This document shows, piece by piece, positions 25,828 through 34,609 of a stretch of DNA of 64,000 nt. The translations under genes were made by a program, and so were the position numbers. Origin of the DNA: Levilactobacillus yonginensis (lineage in GTDB: Bacteria; Bacillota; Bacilli; Lactobacillales; Lactobacillaceae); assembly GCF_964065165.1 (NCBI RefSeq), contig NZ_OZ061549.1, positions 1,240,001 to 1,304,000 on the forward strand, written 5' to 3'. Position 1 is the stretch's first letter; each line of letters opens with the position of its first letter. Under the pieces are notes generated by a model that worked only from the letters and a program-made list of their open reading frames with translations, did no database searches and was not told the origin of the DNA.

Positions 25828-26832
25828 ATGAATGAACAACATTCTTCAAACGACAAGCTAAATACTGCTGAAAAGACCGTTGTTGTGCCATTATTATTAG
25901 TTGCTACCATTCTCGCCGGCATGCTGTCACCCATGCAGTCCGCTGTGAACGGCCAAGTCGGTAAGCTACTGAAAGACGGCAATGCCTCTGCCGTTGTCTC
26001 CTTTGGTTCAGGGCTGGTCGTCATGGCCATCATTATCTTAGCCCGTCGCTCTACCCGTCAACAGTTTGCATCTATTCCGCATAAAATTGCTGCCCGTAAG
26101 ATTCCTTGGTGGAACTGGGTAGCTGGCTGCTGTGGGGCCATGGTCGTCTTCTCCGAAGGGGCTTCTGCCTCCGTTTTGGGGGTGGCTACTTTTCAAACAA
26201 CCTTGATCTCTGGCATGGTGATCTCCGGATTACTTTGTGACCGCTTGGGCATTGGCGTTCCCGAAAAGCAGATGTTTAACTTCCCCCGGATTTTGGGGGC
26301 TCTCCTCGCCATCTTAGCAACCGTCCTGGTGGTATTGCCTAGCTGGCAAGCACCTAAGGTCGTGGCCTTAGCCGTATTACCATTCTTAGCCGGACTACTA
26401 GCCGGCTGGCAACCAGCCGGTAACTCCGCTGTGGCTCAGGAAACCGGGTCCATGCTGGTGTCCATCACCTGGAACTTTATCGTTGGTTTCACCATCTTAG
26501 GGGCCGCCCTCTTGATCCGAGTCATGATGGGGCAAGTAGCCTTCACCCTACCAACCGCTTGGTGGATGTACCTCGGCGGACCACTCGGGTTACTCTCAAT
26601 TGCCCTAATGGCCCTGTTAGTTCGTGGTTTGGGTCTGTTGTTACTGGGGCTCGCTTCCACTGCCGGCCAGCTGATTGGGTCCGTCCTGATCGACTGGATG
26701 ATCCCCGCTCTGGGCGCTCAAGTCTACACGGTCACCGTCTTAGGCGCTGTTGTTGCCTTGATTGGTGCCGGCATCGCCATGATGCCTTCCGCCAAGAAGA
26801 AGGTTGCCGTCAACGACCTTGAAACCCACTGA
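25828..26832 (+). CDS. DUF606/DMT-superfamily transporter (YdcZ-like, two-domain)
   Basis: A 334-residue membrane protein with about ten helices in two similar halves, each with the DUF606 pattern (LSPMQSAVNGQVGKLL in the first, GWQPAGNSAVAQETGS in the second). Many bacteria encode DUF606 as two short proteins; here the halves are fused. The substrate is unknown. Lying between a GATase-like gene and an amidase gene, it probably moves the compound they act on. A ribosome site (GGGGAA) precedes ATG 25828. Confidence 0.82.
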   Translation: MNEQHSSNDKLNTAEKTVVVPLLLVATILAGMLSPMQSAVNGQVGKLLKDGNASAVVSFGSGLVVMAIIILARRSTRQQFASIPHKIAARKIPWWNWVAGCCGAMVVFSEGASASVLGVATFQTTLISGMVISGLLCDRLGIGVPEKQMFNFPRILGALLAILATVLVVLPSWQAPKVVALAVLPFLAGLLAGWQPAGNSAVAQETGSMLVSITWNFIVGFTILGAALLIRVMMGQVAFTLPTAWWMYLGGPLGLLSIALMALLVRGLGLLLLGLASTAGQLIGSVLIDWMIPALGAQVYTVTVLGAVVALIGAGIAMMPSAKKKVAVNDLETH

Positions 26833-26854
26833 TTATGCAGAAAGGAGCTTCCTT

Positions 26855-27910
26855 ATGGCCTGTACAGGTATTGAATTAATTAGCAAACAGGGGCATCCCT
26901 TCTGGGGTCGCACCCAAGACTTTGAACAACATTTTGAATACTCTGGCGTGAAGATTCCCAAGGGCTACCTTTTTCAAGAGGCCTTTACCCCGTTCAAAAG
27001 TGAACGTAACGTTATGGGTATCGTCTGGGCCAATGACATTCACAAATCACCGGTCCTCCTCGACGGTATCAACGAATACGGCATCTGTGGCGGTTCCTTT
27101 TACTTTGACCACTTCTACCGCTACGTGCCGACTGCAGAAATCACGGCCAGCGGTAAGACCGCGATTCGTGGCGAGGAGCTCTGCACCTGGATTCTGACCC
27201 ATTACCGAAGTCTGGACGACATCAAAGAGCATCTCAGCCAAGACATTGGTATCACCAATGAATCGGGCCCGATGATGGGTATGTCCGTCCCACAACACTG
27301 CGTCTTTCACGACGAAACGGGCCGGTCCATCGTGGTCGAACCATCAGTTGAAAACGGCTTTCACATCTACGAAAATAAGCTCGGTGTCTTCACCAACGCA
27401 CCCACCTTTGACTGGCACTTGAGTAACTTGAAGACCTGGTTGGAACGAACCACCGACCGCCACTACGACTTCACAGTTGACGAACCCATCGACCAGATCA
27501 AGCTGGGTGAACCAACCAGTGGTCTAGTAGGCATCCCCGCCGACTACAAACCCGAATCACGGTTTCTTCGGGCTGCCTTCTCCAAACTCCTTTCCGTGGA
27601 CGTTGACGACGATGAGGCACTCAACCAGATTTTTCAGCTTCTGACCACGGTGAATACGCCGAAGGGGTCCCTACGGATTCCGCAACCGGATGAAACGTTG
27701 GTCGCCTGGACGCAGTACACGGCTGGCTACGATATTCAACAAAAAATTCTGTACGCCTTCACCTACGACAACCGGGATCTGCGGTCGCTAGACTATGGCG
27801 ATCCGCGCGATTGGGGCAGTGATATCCGCTACTTTAGCTTTATCTCCAAGCAAACTGCCCGACCATTTACTGAGAAGAATTCCTGGTCAGCTGGAGAGAA
27901 TACGATTTAG
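26855..27910 (+). CDS. Choloylglycine hydrolase/penicillin acylase V-type Ntn hydrolase
   Basis: A 351-residue N-terminal nucleophile amidase that cleaves linear amides. It has the nucleophile Cys3 (MACTG), GRTQDF (Arg and Asp of the active site), GICGGSFYF, the FTNAPTFDWH loop with the oxyanion Asn, and the late Arg in ESRFLRAAF. In bile salt hydrolases Cys is residue 2 and is exposed by Met removal. Here an Ala intervenes, so extra processing would be needed. Substrate is unlikely to be assignable as bile salt from sequence alone. ATG 26855 has AAAGGAG 7 nt upstream. Last gene of the LacI-controlled operon. Confidence 0.85.
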   Translation: MACTGIELISKQGHPFWGRTQDFEQHFEYSGVKIPKGYLFQEAFTPFKSERNVMGIVWANDIHKSPVLLDGINEYGICGGSFYFDHFYRYVPTAEITASGKTAIRGEELCTWILTHYRSLDDIKEHLSQDIGITNESGPMMGMSVPQHCVFHDETGRSIVVEPSVENGFHIYENKLGVFTNAPTFDWHLSNLKTWLERTTDRHYDFTVDEPIDQIKLGEPTSGLVGIPADYKPESRFLRAAFSKLLSVDVDDDEALNQIFQLLTTVNTPKGSLRIPQPDETLVAWTQYTAGYDIQQKILYAFTYDNRDLRSLDYGDPRDWGSDIRYFSFISKQTARPFTEKNSWSAGENTI

Positions 27911-27953
27911 AACTGGATAATACTTTAAGCAAAATTGAATTTTATCACTCAGT

Positions 27954-28000
27954 GGATAGCTAGTTCCAAGAAAATCTTTTGGGACTAAGCTATCCTTTTT
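27954..28000 (+). terminator. Terminator of the LacI-controlled operon
   Basis: GGATAGCT..GTTCC and GGGAC..AGCTATCC pair, followed by TTTTT. Confidence 0.85.
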
Positions 28001-28051
28001 GAGTTGGGTCCGCCGGGATTATTGATTTCAGGAATCTAAACCCAATTCAAA

Positions 28052-28079
28052 AAGGAACTGCAATAGTTAACAGTTCCTT
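28052..28079. terminator. Second hairpin downstream of the Ntn operon
   Basis: AAGGAACTG and CAGTTCCTT pair across a 10-nt loop. No long T-tract; possibly a processing or backup site. Confidence 0.4.
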
Positions 28080-28127
28080 AGCAGTGCAAACGACATTGTA
28101 TAATTGTCAGACTCCCATTCTTCCCAA

Positions 28128-28163
28128 TAAAAACCGATAACTAGTAACGACCAGTTATCGGTT
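28128..28163 (-). terminator. Minus-strand terminator beyond the 98-bp repeats
   Basis: On the minus strand AACCGATAACT and AGTTATCGGTT pair, followed by TTTATT. It closes any minus-strand transcript through the tandem repeat. Confidence 0.75.
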
Positions 28164-28215
28164 CATCAACTTAGTAGATTCATTCGTTGTTTCTTAGTTT
28201 TGAATTTGAACTGGC

Positions 28216-28568
28216 TATCCCTGTCCTGGCTGCTTCTGAAACGTGCTCCGTGAGGCAGACCCCTGCGCTTAGTATGAAGATAGGTTATAAGACTGGATTG
28301 GCTCTCGCCTGTTTATCCCTGTCCTGGCCGCTTCTGAAACGTGCTCCGTGAGGCAGACCCCTGCGCTTAGTATGAAGATAGGTTATAAGACTGGATTGGC
28401 TCTCGCCTGTTTATCCCTGTCCTGGCCGCTTCTGAAACGTGCTCCGCCAGACAGGTTCCTGCGCTTTGTATGAAATATAGGTTATAAGACTGGATTGGCT
28501 CTCGCCTGTTTATCCCTGTCCTGGCCGCTTCTGAAACGTGCTCCGTGAGGCAGACCCCTGCGCTTAGT
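28216..28568. repeat. 98-bp tandem repeat, about 3.6 copies
   Basis: Units begin TATCCCTGTCCTGG at 28216, 28314, 28412 and 28511 (periods 98, 98, 99); the last is partial. Copies 1 and 2 are nearly identical. Copy 3 differs in one block where GGCAGACCCCTGC becomes GACAGGTTCCTGC, yet a short CAG/CTG-type hairpin is kept. It lies between the multicopper oxidase stop and a minus-strand terminator. An 82-codon open frame through it is a repeat artefact. Confidence 0.9.
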
Positions 28569-28571
28569 CCA

Positions 28572-28612
28572 AAACTGGGCCTTGTCCGGCACTGCCGAAC
28601 AAGGCCCAGTTT
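28572..28612 (-). terminator. Hairpin behind the multicopper oxidase
   Basis: AAACTGGGCCTTGT and ACAAGGCCCAGTTT form a perfect 14-bp stem. On the minus strand only TTTT follows, so termination may be partial. Confidence 0.65.
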
Positions 28613-28653
28613 CACACTAATGCTCAGGGTCTAAACGCCTCACTCCGCACTCT

Positions 28654-30189
28654 TTACATCTTCATTCCCATCTTCTCATAGGAACTCATTCCGGCCAGGT
28701 GCAGGTCCTTAACGTCAATACCTCGCTCCTCAGCGACCGCATTCATTAGCGTGTCCATATCCATCAGCTTGTACGTCTGTGGATGTTGTGGATCGTACGC
28801 TTCAATTTGGGCCATCATTCCACCATCTTCATGCTCAATAATGTGGCAGTGATACATGAAGACACCCGGCTTGTCGAACCGAACCTTTAACCGGACCGTT
28901 TCACCAGGGTTGACGCCGACCGTGTCCTTAAAGCCGTGCTCGTTGGCGTACGGTTCGTGGCCATTGCGAGAAACCACTAAGAATTGGGTGCCGTGCATAT
29001 GGAATGGGTGGACCATGCCGCCCTCCATGTCATTGGTATTGGTAACGTCCCATAACTCAACGTTGCCTACCTTCTGTTTGGCATCGATCCGTTGCATTTC
29101 AAATTTCTTACCGTCGATCATGACTTGTTCATCCATCCCAGACATTACGACTTTACGAATCGGCGTGTCTGGCGTCACTTCTGGGTCTGGGATATCAACC
29201 AGGTGGTCTGGTAATTTCGCTGTATCCGTCGCAAAATCATGGACTCTGAACCGAACCAATGGCACATCGTCACTGTACAGTGTGACTGTCTTACCAGGCG
29301 TGACCTTACCAAAGTCCACGATGATTTCAGCCCGTTCAGCACAGGTTAACATCAGGTGCGTAAATTCAACCGGTTCTGGCATAACCCCACCGTCGGAGGC
29401 AATCTGCGTGAATGGCAGGTCATCGTCAAAGTGTAGCCGCCATTCACGTCGGTTAGCGCCATCCAAGATACGGAGGCGAACCCGTTGGGTGGTGACATCA
29501 AAGTAAGGATTGATGGTCCCGTTGATCATTGGCGTCGGCCCTTGAACCCCGTCAGGATCGTAATCAGCGTTGTAATCCCACTGATTGTCTTCATGAAAAC
29601 GCCGATCTTGTAGAACCAACGGAATGTCATCCACCCCGTAGTTCCGTGGAAATGGCAATTTGGCTTCCACGTCATCGGTCACCAACGCCAACCCGGCTAA
29701 CCCGTGCCAAACCTGTTCGGCAGTTGATGGACACGGATGGGCGTGTAGCCATAACGTAGCAGCCGGTTGATCAACCTTAAAATCAATGTGACGCGTCTTG
29801 CCAGGATAAACGGGAGCGTGACAGCCACCGTCAGTATATGGCCCTGGCACGTTCAAACCGTGCCAGTGAAACGTAGTCAACTCTGGTAAACTATTTTTTA
29901 GATCAATGTGCATGGTCTTGCCCTTAGCAAACACAATGGTTTGGCCAAGTAACGAGCCGTTGTACCCCCAGGTCTTCGTTTTCTTCCCGGGCAGTAGTTG
30001 GGTTTCCCCAGCCTGAGCCTCGACCGTGTAATATGTATCCGTTGTCGTCTCTTTATCGGGTTTCAACAATGGTGGAATCCGCAACGGTTGTTGTGGTGTT
30101 TTCGGTTCTGCCAGCGGCACATACCCACCATCGTGTGTATTGTAAGCCGCCTCATCAAAGAAATAATCGGTGTAAATTGATTTTGTCAT
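28654..30189 (-). CDS. Multicopper oxidase (laccase/CotA-SufI type)
   Basis: A 511-residue three-domain copper oxidase with all four copper-binding blocks: HWHG, HAHP, HPFHMHG and the C-terminal HCHIIEHEDGGMM with type 1 and type 2/3 ligands. There is no signal peptide, so it should be cytoplasmic. Related enzymes from Lactobacillus and Pediococcus oxidise phenolics and biogenic amines. The Met-rich tail (MSSYEKMGMKM) may bind copper. ATG 30189 follows AGGGGAGCC. It is monocistronic, with the 98-bp repeat array behind it. Confidence 0.93.
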   Translation of the reverse strand: MTKSIYTDYFFDEAAYNTHDGGYVPLAEPKTPQQPLRIPPLLKPDKETTTDTYYTVEAQAGETQLLPGKKTKTWGYNGSLLGQTIVFAKGKTMHIDLKNSLPELTTFHWHGLNVPGPYTDGGCHAPVYPGKTRHIDFKVDQPAATLWLHAHPCPSTAEQVWHGLAGLALVTDDVEAKLPFPRNYGVDDIPLVLQDRRFHEDNQWDYNADYDPDGVQGPTPMINGTINPYFDVTTQRVRLRILDGANRREWRLHFDDDLPFTQIASDGGVMPEPVEFTHLMLTCAERAEIIVDFGKVTPGKTVTLYSDDVPLVRFRVHDFATDTAKLPDHLVDIPDPEVTPDTPIRKVVMSGMDEQVMIDGKKFEMQRIDAKQKVGNVELWDVTNTNDMEGGMVHPFHMHGTQFLVVSRNGHEPYANEHGFKDTVGVNPGETVRLKVRFDKPGVFMYHCHIIEHEDGGMMAQIEAYDPQHPQTYKLMDMDTLMNAVAEERGIDVKDLHLAGMSSYEKMGMKM

Positions 30190-30303
30190 CTTAAAGGCTC
30201 CCCTACGAGTTATTTAGAACACTTACAAAGTAATCATACCGCATTCATTCAAGCGAGTAATAATAATCCGTTTGTGAAATTGCCAGGTGGACATTGCTCC
30301 CAC

Positions 30304-30345
30304 AGCAAAAAGGCCTGAACCAAAATCGTCAGGTCTCCTTAAAAA
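30304..30345 (-). terminator. Terminator of the P-type ATPase gene
   Basis: On the minus strand ACCTGA and TCAGG pair within a longer imperfect stem, followed by CCTTTTTG. Confidence 0.55.
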
Positions 30346-30454
30346 TTAACTTGATTAAAAGTTAAAATCTATAAAAATAACAATTTGAACCCCGACCAAT
30401 ACCAACGGACATATCGGCCAAATCACCCTAGTAGCCCCGCTGATACGACCCAAA

Positions 30455-32248
30455 TTATCGATCCGTTCGGGCCCGCAAAGCGTAGAGAATCGTCACTGTG
30501 TCGACAATCTCTTGAAAGACAGCCCCAATGATGGCCGGAATCACCCCAAAGCTGGCAACTAGCATCAACGCAGTACAGATGAAAATTCCAATTAATACAG
30601 CCTGCTTGGCCACGCGCATAGTATCTTGTGCAATCCGTCGAGCCATATTGACTCGGGTCAAATCGTCTTTCAACACCACGGCATCGGCGGACTCACTCGC
30701 GGCCGTGGCACCATGGGCTCCCATAGCGATTCCCACGTCGGCCGTGGCCAACGATGGCGCGTCGTTGATACCATCACCGACCATCGCAACTGGTCGCTGA
30801 TCAGCCGGCAATTTCGCCAGTACCGCAATTTTATCAGCAGGTAAACACTCTGCGTGAATCTGGTCAATTCCCACTTCACTAGCAATCTGCCGAGCAATTG
30901 GTTCACGGTCGCCCGAAATCATCAGCAGGTGACTGACCTGAGCATCCCGTAGTGCCGTCATGGTAGAGGCGGCTTCTGGCCGCACCCGGTCGCTAAAGCT
31001 GATATAGCCTTGATACAAGCCAGCTGCCGAAACAAACACCGCCGTCTGGTCAGGTTTGTCAACGTCTTCATCCGTTACAAAACTGGCCTTACCGACCCGG
31101 ATTTTTTGACCATCGATGGTAGCTTCAACCCCTTGAGCCGTCACTTCAGTTACTTCGGTCGCGTTCAGGAGAGCCCCCGTGGTTGCCGCAACTAGTGACT
31201 GAGCTAAAACGTGGCCGGAGTGCTGTTCCGTGCTGGCAGCCAATTGAAGAAGCGTCTCCACGGTCACCGCCGAAGCAGGAACAACGCGATCAACCACCAA
31301 CTTTCCCTGGGTAATCGTTCCGGTCTTATCAAACGCAAACGTATTCACCTTCGCCAGCTTTTCCAGTGTGGTCCCAGTCTTCACAATAATACCATTTCGA
31401 CTAGCCCGACTCATGCCGGAAATTAAGGCGATTGGTGCCGCTAAAATCAAGGGACATGGTGAGGCCACGACCAATACCTCAGCAAACCGAACCGGATCAC
31501 CCGATACTGCCCAGGCGATGCCGGCAATCACGTAAGCCAACAATGTGAACGGCACAGCGTAACGGTCCGCCATTCGAACGAACTTCGCGGGCTGTTCTTC
31601 AGCCTGTTTGACCAATCGCACAATGTTTTGGTACTGGCTGTTGCTCGCAGTCTGGTCGGCCTGTAACTGGACCGAAGCCTCCCCGTTGATACTCCCAGAC
31701 ATGACAGTGTTACCAATCACCTTCTCAATCGGCTGGGCTTCACCGGTCAGAGACGCCTCATTAACCGTAGTGGGCCCAGTTAAGAGAGTCCCATCAACGG
31801 GAATAACTTCACCAGGACGAACGACCAGGTGGTCTCCTACCACGACCTTCCCAACGGGGATATCCGCGAGCTGGTCAGCCACTAACCGATGGGCCGTCTG
31901 GGGTGAATTATCCAGGAGTTCTTGAAGTTCACTGTTTGCCCGTTGCGCTGCAAAATCTTCCAGCGCATCGCCCCCGGTCAACATTAATAACACAATCAAA
32001 GCGGCCCAGTATTCGCCAACCGCCAGTGTGGCCAACACTGCAGTGATGGCCAACAAATCCACCCCGAATTTACCGGACCGCAGGGTCTTGACCATGTCAA
32101 TAAACATCATTAGTGCCAACAGAACTCCCAAAGCGGTCACAATCACTTGCGCCACACCAGCTTGGTGAGTAACAAATTGAAGCCATAAAGCAATTACCCC
32201 TAAAACAATGACACACCAAAACTCCCGGTACTGTCTTAAACGGCGCAT
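30455..32248 (-). CDS. Heavy-metal P1B-type ATPase (SPC motif)
   Basis: A 597-residue metal-exporting ATPase with about eight membrane helices. It has the actuator loop SLTGEAQP, phosphorylation site DKTGTITQGK, STEQHSGHVLA where the HP motif sits, and GDGINDAPSLATADVGIAMG. The transmembrane metal site is SPCP rather than CPC, which places it in the P1B-4-like group (cobalt/iron/zinc exporters such as CoaT and PfeT). There is no N-terminal metal-binding domain. ATG 32248 lies behind AAAGGGGG. Metal specificity is inferred from the motif only. Confidence 0.88.
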   Translation of the reverse strand: MRRLRQYREFWCVIVLGVIALWLQFVTHQAGVAQVIVTALGVLLALMMFIDMVKTLRSGKFGVDLLAITAVLATLAVGEYWAALIVLLMLTGGDALEDFAAQRANSELQELLDNSPQTAHRLVADQLADIPVGKVVVGDHLVVRPGEVIPVDGTLLTGPTTVNEASLTGEAQPIEKVIGNTVMSGSINGEASVQLQADQTASNSQYQNIVRLVKQAEEQPAKFVRMADRYAVPFTLLAYVIAGIAWAVSGDPVRFAEVLVVASPCPLILAAPIALISGMSRASRNGIIVKTGTTLEKLAKVNTFAFDKTGTITQGKLVVDRVVPASAVTVETLLQLAASTEQHSGHVLAQSLVAATTGALLNATEVTEVTAQGVEATIDGQKIRVGKASFVTDEDVDKPDQTAVFVSAAGLYQGYISFSDRVRPEAASTMTALRDAQVSHLLMISGDREPIARQIASEVGIDQIHAECLPADKIAVLAKLPADQRPVAMVGDGINDAPSLATADVGIAMGAHGATAASESADAVVLKDDLTRVNMARRIAQDTMRVAKQAVLIGIFICTALMLVASFGVIPAIIGAVFQEIVDTVTILYALRARTDR

Positions 32249-32451
32249 GCTAGTTCCCCCTTTATAATGATTCTTATTTAGTTCGAGTATACCAAACCGT
32301 AACCGCTTTACCAATAAAGAGTGTACCTCCAGGTGGTTGGTCGACGAGCATTAACGGTGACAATCGAATCATCCGGAGTTGGGGTTACTATCAGTAGTCA
32401 GCAGAATTAGCTGTCTTCTATCACACGTTTCATCGAGATAATCTTGACAAC

Positions 32452-32478
32452 AAAAAAGTCAGGACCTAGGCCCCGACT
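32452..32478 (-). terminator. Terminator of the LPxTG protein gene
   Basis: On the minus strand AGTCGGGGCC and GGTCCTGACT can pair (with wobbles) around a tiny loop, followed by TTTTTT. Confidence 0.55.
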
Positions 32479-32539
32479 TAGTCGTTTCTTGCAGTTCAGT
32501 GATATCTCCCAACTGGAAGGGTACGAAATGAAACCTTAA

Positions 32540-33883
32540 TTAGAAGTGACGACGCACCAGTGCGCTGGCACCCAACGTGGCCGTCGCTAAAGCGACACCC
32601 CAAATGCTCAGTGAAGTGGCGTTGGCTTCACGCGTCTGAGGCAACTTAGTGTTCCCTGCAGAAACGGTATGGCCACCATTTTCGGTAACCGTCGCCTTGG
32701 CTGGTTGGTGCTTCAGACTAGCAGCTTTAGCGGCAGCAGCCTTTTTAGCTGCGGCTTTCTTGGCTGCAGCCTCTGCAGCTTCCTTCTTGGCAGCTTCATC
32801 CTTTTCTTTTTGCTCACGTTCTTCTTGTTCTTTGTCGGTTTCAATACCTTCGTCAACATCGATTGTTCCGGTATTGTTGTCTTCCTCTTCTTCATCGGTT
32901 TCGTTCGTGTTCGTGTCACCACCACCAGAACCGCTGTTACCGTTAGAGGAGGAAACCTTCCCATTAGCTTCTTCGGAATTCTTGCCACCAGAGGTACCGC
33001 CACCCCAATTCATCACGGCGTTGTTCCGAAACTTATAACCAGAATCAATCAGGGAAGGGTCGGTAACCTTAGTGTAGTAGTCAATAACCACGAGGTTGTT
33101 GACTGTGTCGGTAAATGCCAGGTCAAACCCCTTGTCATTATATGTAACGTTGTAGTCGTCGCCCTCAGTCATAGCTGGCTTTTCACGCTTGTAGCTGGTT
33201 GTACTCGTCCACGTCCCATTGCTGACAGTCACGCCATGAATCAAGTCTTGGTGATCACCAATCGTATCAGTGACATCCAGGTTCTTCATTTCAAGTTCTT
33301 GACGGTTAACCAGGATCGTCCATTTGATGGTGCCATCGTCTTGTAAGACACCCTTCTTGGACAAATTGGCTTCGTCAGACACAATGTTGATCTGTGACGT
33401 GCTGTTGCCCTTATCTTTCAATTGGAACGTAACGTCCTTTTCACCAGTATCTTCGTACCGGTACTTGGTAGCTAGGTTCAACGTTAATTTATCGTTGGTC
33501 TTACCCTCAAGGGCCTCATTCATGGTAATGACGACACCAGTGTCAGAGACTACGGCGTTGCCAATGACAGTCCCATCTGTGTCATAGACTTTGAATTCAT
33601 CACCCGGCGTTTTCCCTTTCAGATTCTCAGGAAAGTCCAACGTAATGGTATCCCCACTATGAATGGGGGTGTTTCCAAAATTCAAGTTGTACTGAATATC
33701 AATCGTATCTTTATGTTTGAAGTCCGGACCATTGGTCACACTTGCTGAAGTGGTGAAGTCCGCACCATTATAATTAGTGGCCGCTTTGGCCGGTATTGCC
33801 ATCTGACTGACAACTAATACCAGGACCATAGCTAATAGTCCGATTATCAGTCGGTACACTTTACTATTTTTAATCAAAAAAAT
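32540..33883 (-). CDS. LPxTG-anchored surface adhesin
   Basis: A 447-residue protein exported and fixed to peptidoglycan by sortase. The signal peptide starts at TTG 33883 (7 nt behind GGGAGGGG) and is cleaved near AIPAKAA. A collagen-binding/SdrG-like beta domain follows (about residues 35-300; SGDTITLDFPENLKG). Then comes a Ser/Gly/Asn and Asp/Glu-rich stretch, a long Lys/Ala/Glu helix (KKEAAEAAAKKAAAKK) and the sorting signal LPQTRE with hydrophobic helix and RRHF tail. An ATG further upstream has no ribosome site. The ligand is unknown. Confidence 0.85.
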   Translation of the reverse strand: MFLIKNSKVYRLIIGLLAMVLVLVVSQMAIPAKAATNYNGADFTTSASVTNGPDFKHKDTIDIQYNLNFGNTPIHSGDTITLDFPENLKGKTPGDEFKVYDTDGTVIGNAVVSDTGVVITMNEALEGKTNDKLTLNLATKYRYEDTGEKDVTFQLKDKGNSTSQINIVSDEANLSKKGVLQDDGTIKWTILVNRQELEMKNLDVTDTIGDHQDLIHGVTVSNGTWTSTTSYKREKPAMTEGDDYNVTYNDKGFDLAFTDTVNNLVVIDYYTKVTDPSLIDSGYKFRNNAVMNWGGGTSGGKNSEEANGKVSSSNGNSGSGGGDTNTNETDEEEEDNNTGTIDVDEGIETDKEQEEREQKEKDEAAKKEAAEAAAKKAAAKKAAAAKAASLKHQPAKATVTENGGHTVSAGNTKLPQTREANATSLSIWGVALATATLGASALVRRHF

Positions 33884-34080
33884 CCCCTCCCGAAACTTTT
33901 GCATAGACAAAGTATACGCGCCTAGGTAGTAGCTTGGCAATAGGAGCTGGACAGGTTCAGCGAACTGTGTGGAAAAAGTTTGTCCCTCGAAAAAGAACAG
34001 TAAAAAAGGGTTGAAACAAAAGTCTCAACTGAATTGAACCCCCAAGGTTGGACAGAAAGTCCAACCTTGGGGGTTTTACT

Positions 34081-34572
34081 ATGGTTAAGTTTGATTTAGA
34101 TTTTAGAATTAAGGTCGTCACTGAATATTTGAGTGGAGTTGGATCAACCTCATTGGCCAGAAAACATGGTATCAGCAAGGAAGAAACTATCCTTCTTTGG
34201 GTTAGTCGCTTCCGGAAATACGGTATAGCTGGATTGAAGCTGAAGGATCAGAAGCCAGAATATTCTAGTCAGTTCAAGGTTGATGTATTAAACTGGAGAA
34301 AACAACATCAGGCCTCGCTTCCGGTAACGGCTCTGCACTTCAATCTATCTTCGCCAAGCACCATCTGGCAATGGGAGAAGCGCTTTGAGGAGCAAGGAAT
34401 CGCTGGCCTTGAACGGAAGCGAGGAAAGCCTAAAATCATGGCTAAACATAAGCAAACGAAGCCTTCAAAGAGTCGCAATAACTCCAGTACCGCCGATGAA
34501 TTGAAGCAATTAAAACAAGAAAACTTGATGTTAAAGATTGAGAATGAATACCTAAAAAACTCGATGCCTTAG
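34081..34572 (+). CDS. IS150-type transposase OrfA, copy 2
   Basis: Its protein is identical to that of the orfA at 13504 (163 residues; two helix-turn-helix units and a leucine zipper). It keeps the same six-A run at CTA AAA AAC that ends the frame early. The shared feature argues that it belongs to this IS rather than being damage in one copy. Confidence 0.9.
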   Translation: MVKFDLDFRIKVVTEYLSGVGSTSLARKHGISKEETILLWVSRFRKYGIAGLKLKDQKPEYSSQFKVDVLNWRKQHQASLPVTALHFNLSSPSTIWQWEKRFEEQGIAGLERKRGKPKIMAKHKQTKPSKSRNNSSTADELKQLKQENLMLKIENEYLKNSMP

Positions 34573-34609
34573 CTCAGAAGAAGTCAGCAGACAAGAAATC
34601 TCGCAAATA

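Noticed and set aside
26855..27910. Bile salt hydrolase
   Set aside because: The family is right, but the Cys position and the GGSFYF segment differ from the known bile salt hydrolases and the operon context suggests another amide substrate.
28216..28568. CRISPR array
   Set aside because: The repeat unit is continuous for 98 bp with no unique spacers between short repeats, and no cas gene is near.
28367..28615. An 82-codon minus-strand open frame through the 98-bp repeat array
   Set aside because: It exists only because the repeat length keeps one frame open for two units. The 98-nt period changes the frame between units, there is no ribosome site, and the frame is not kept in all copies.
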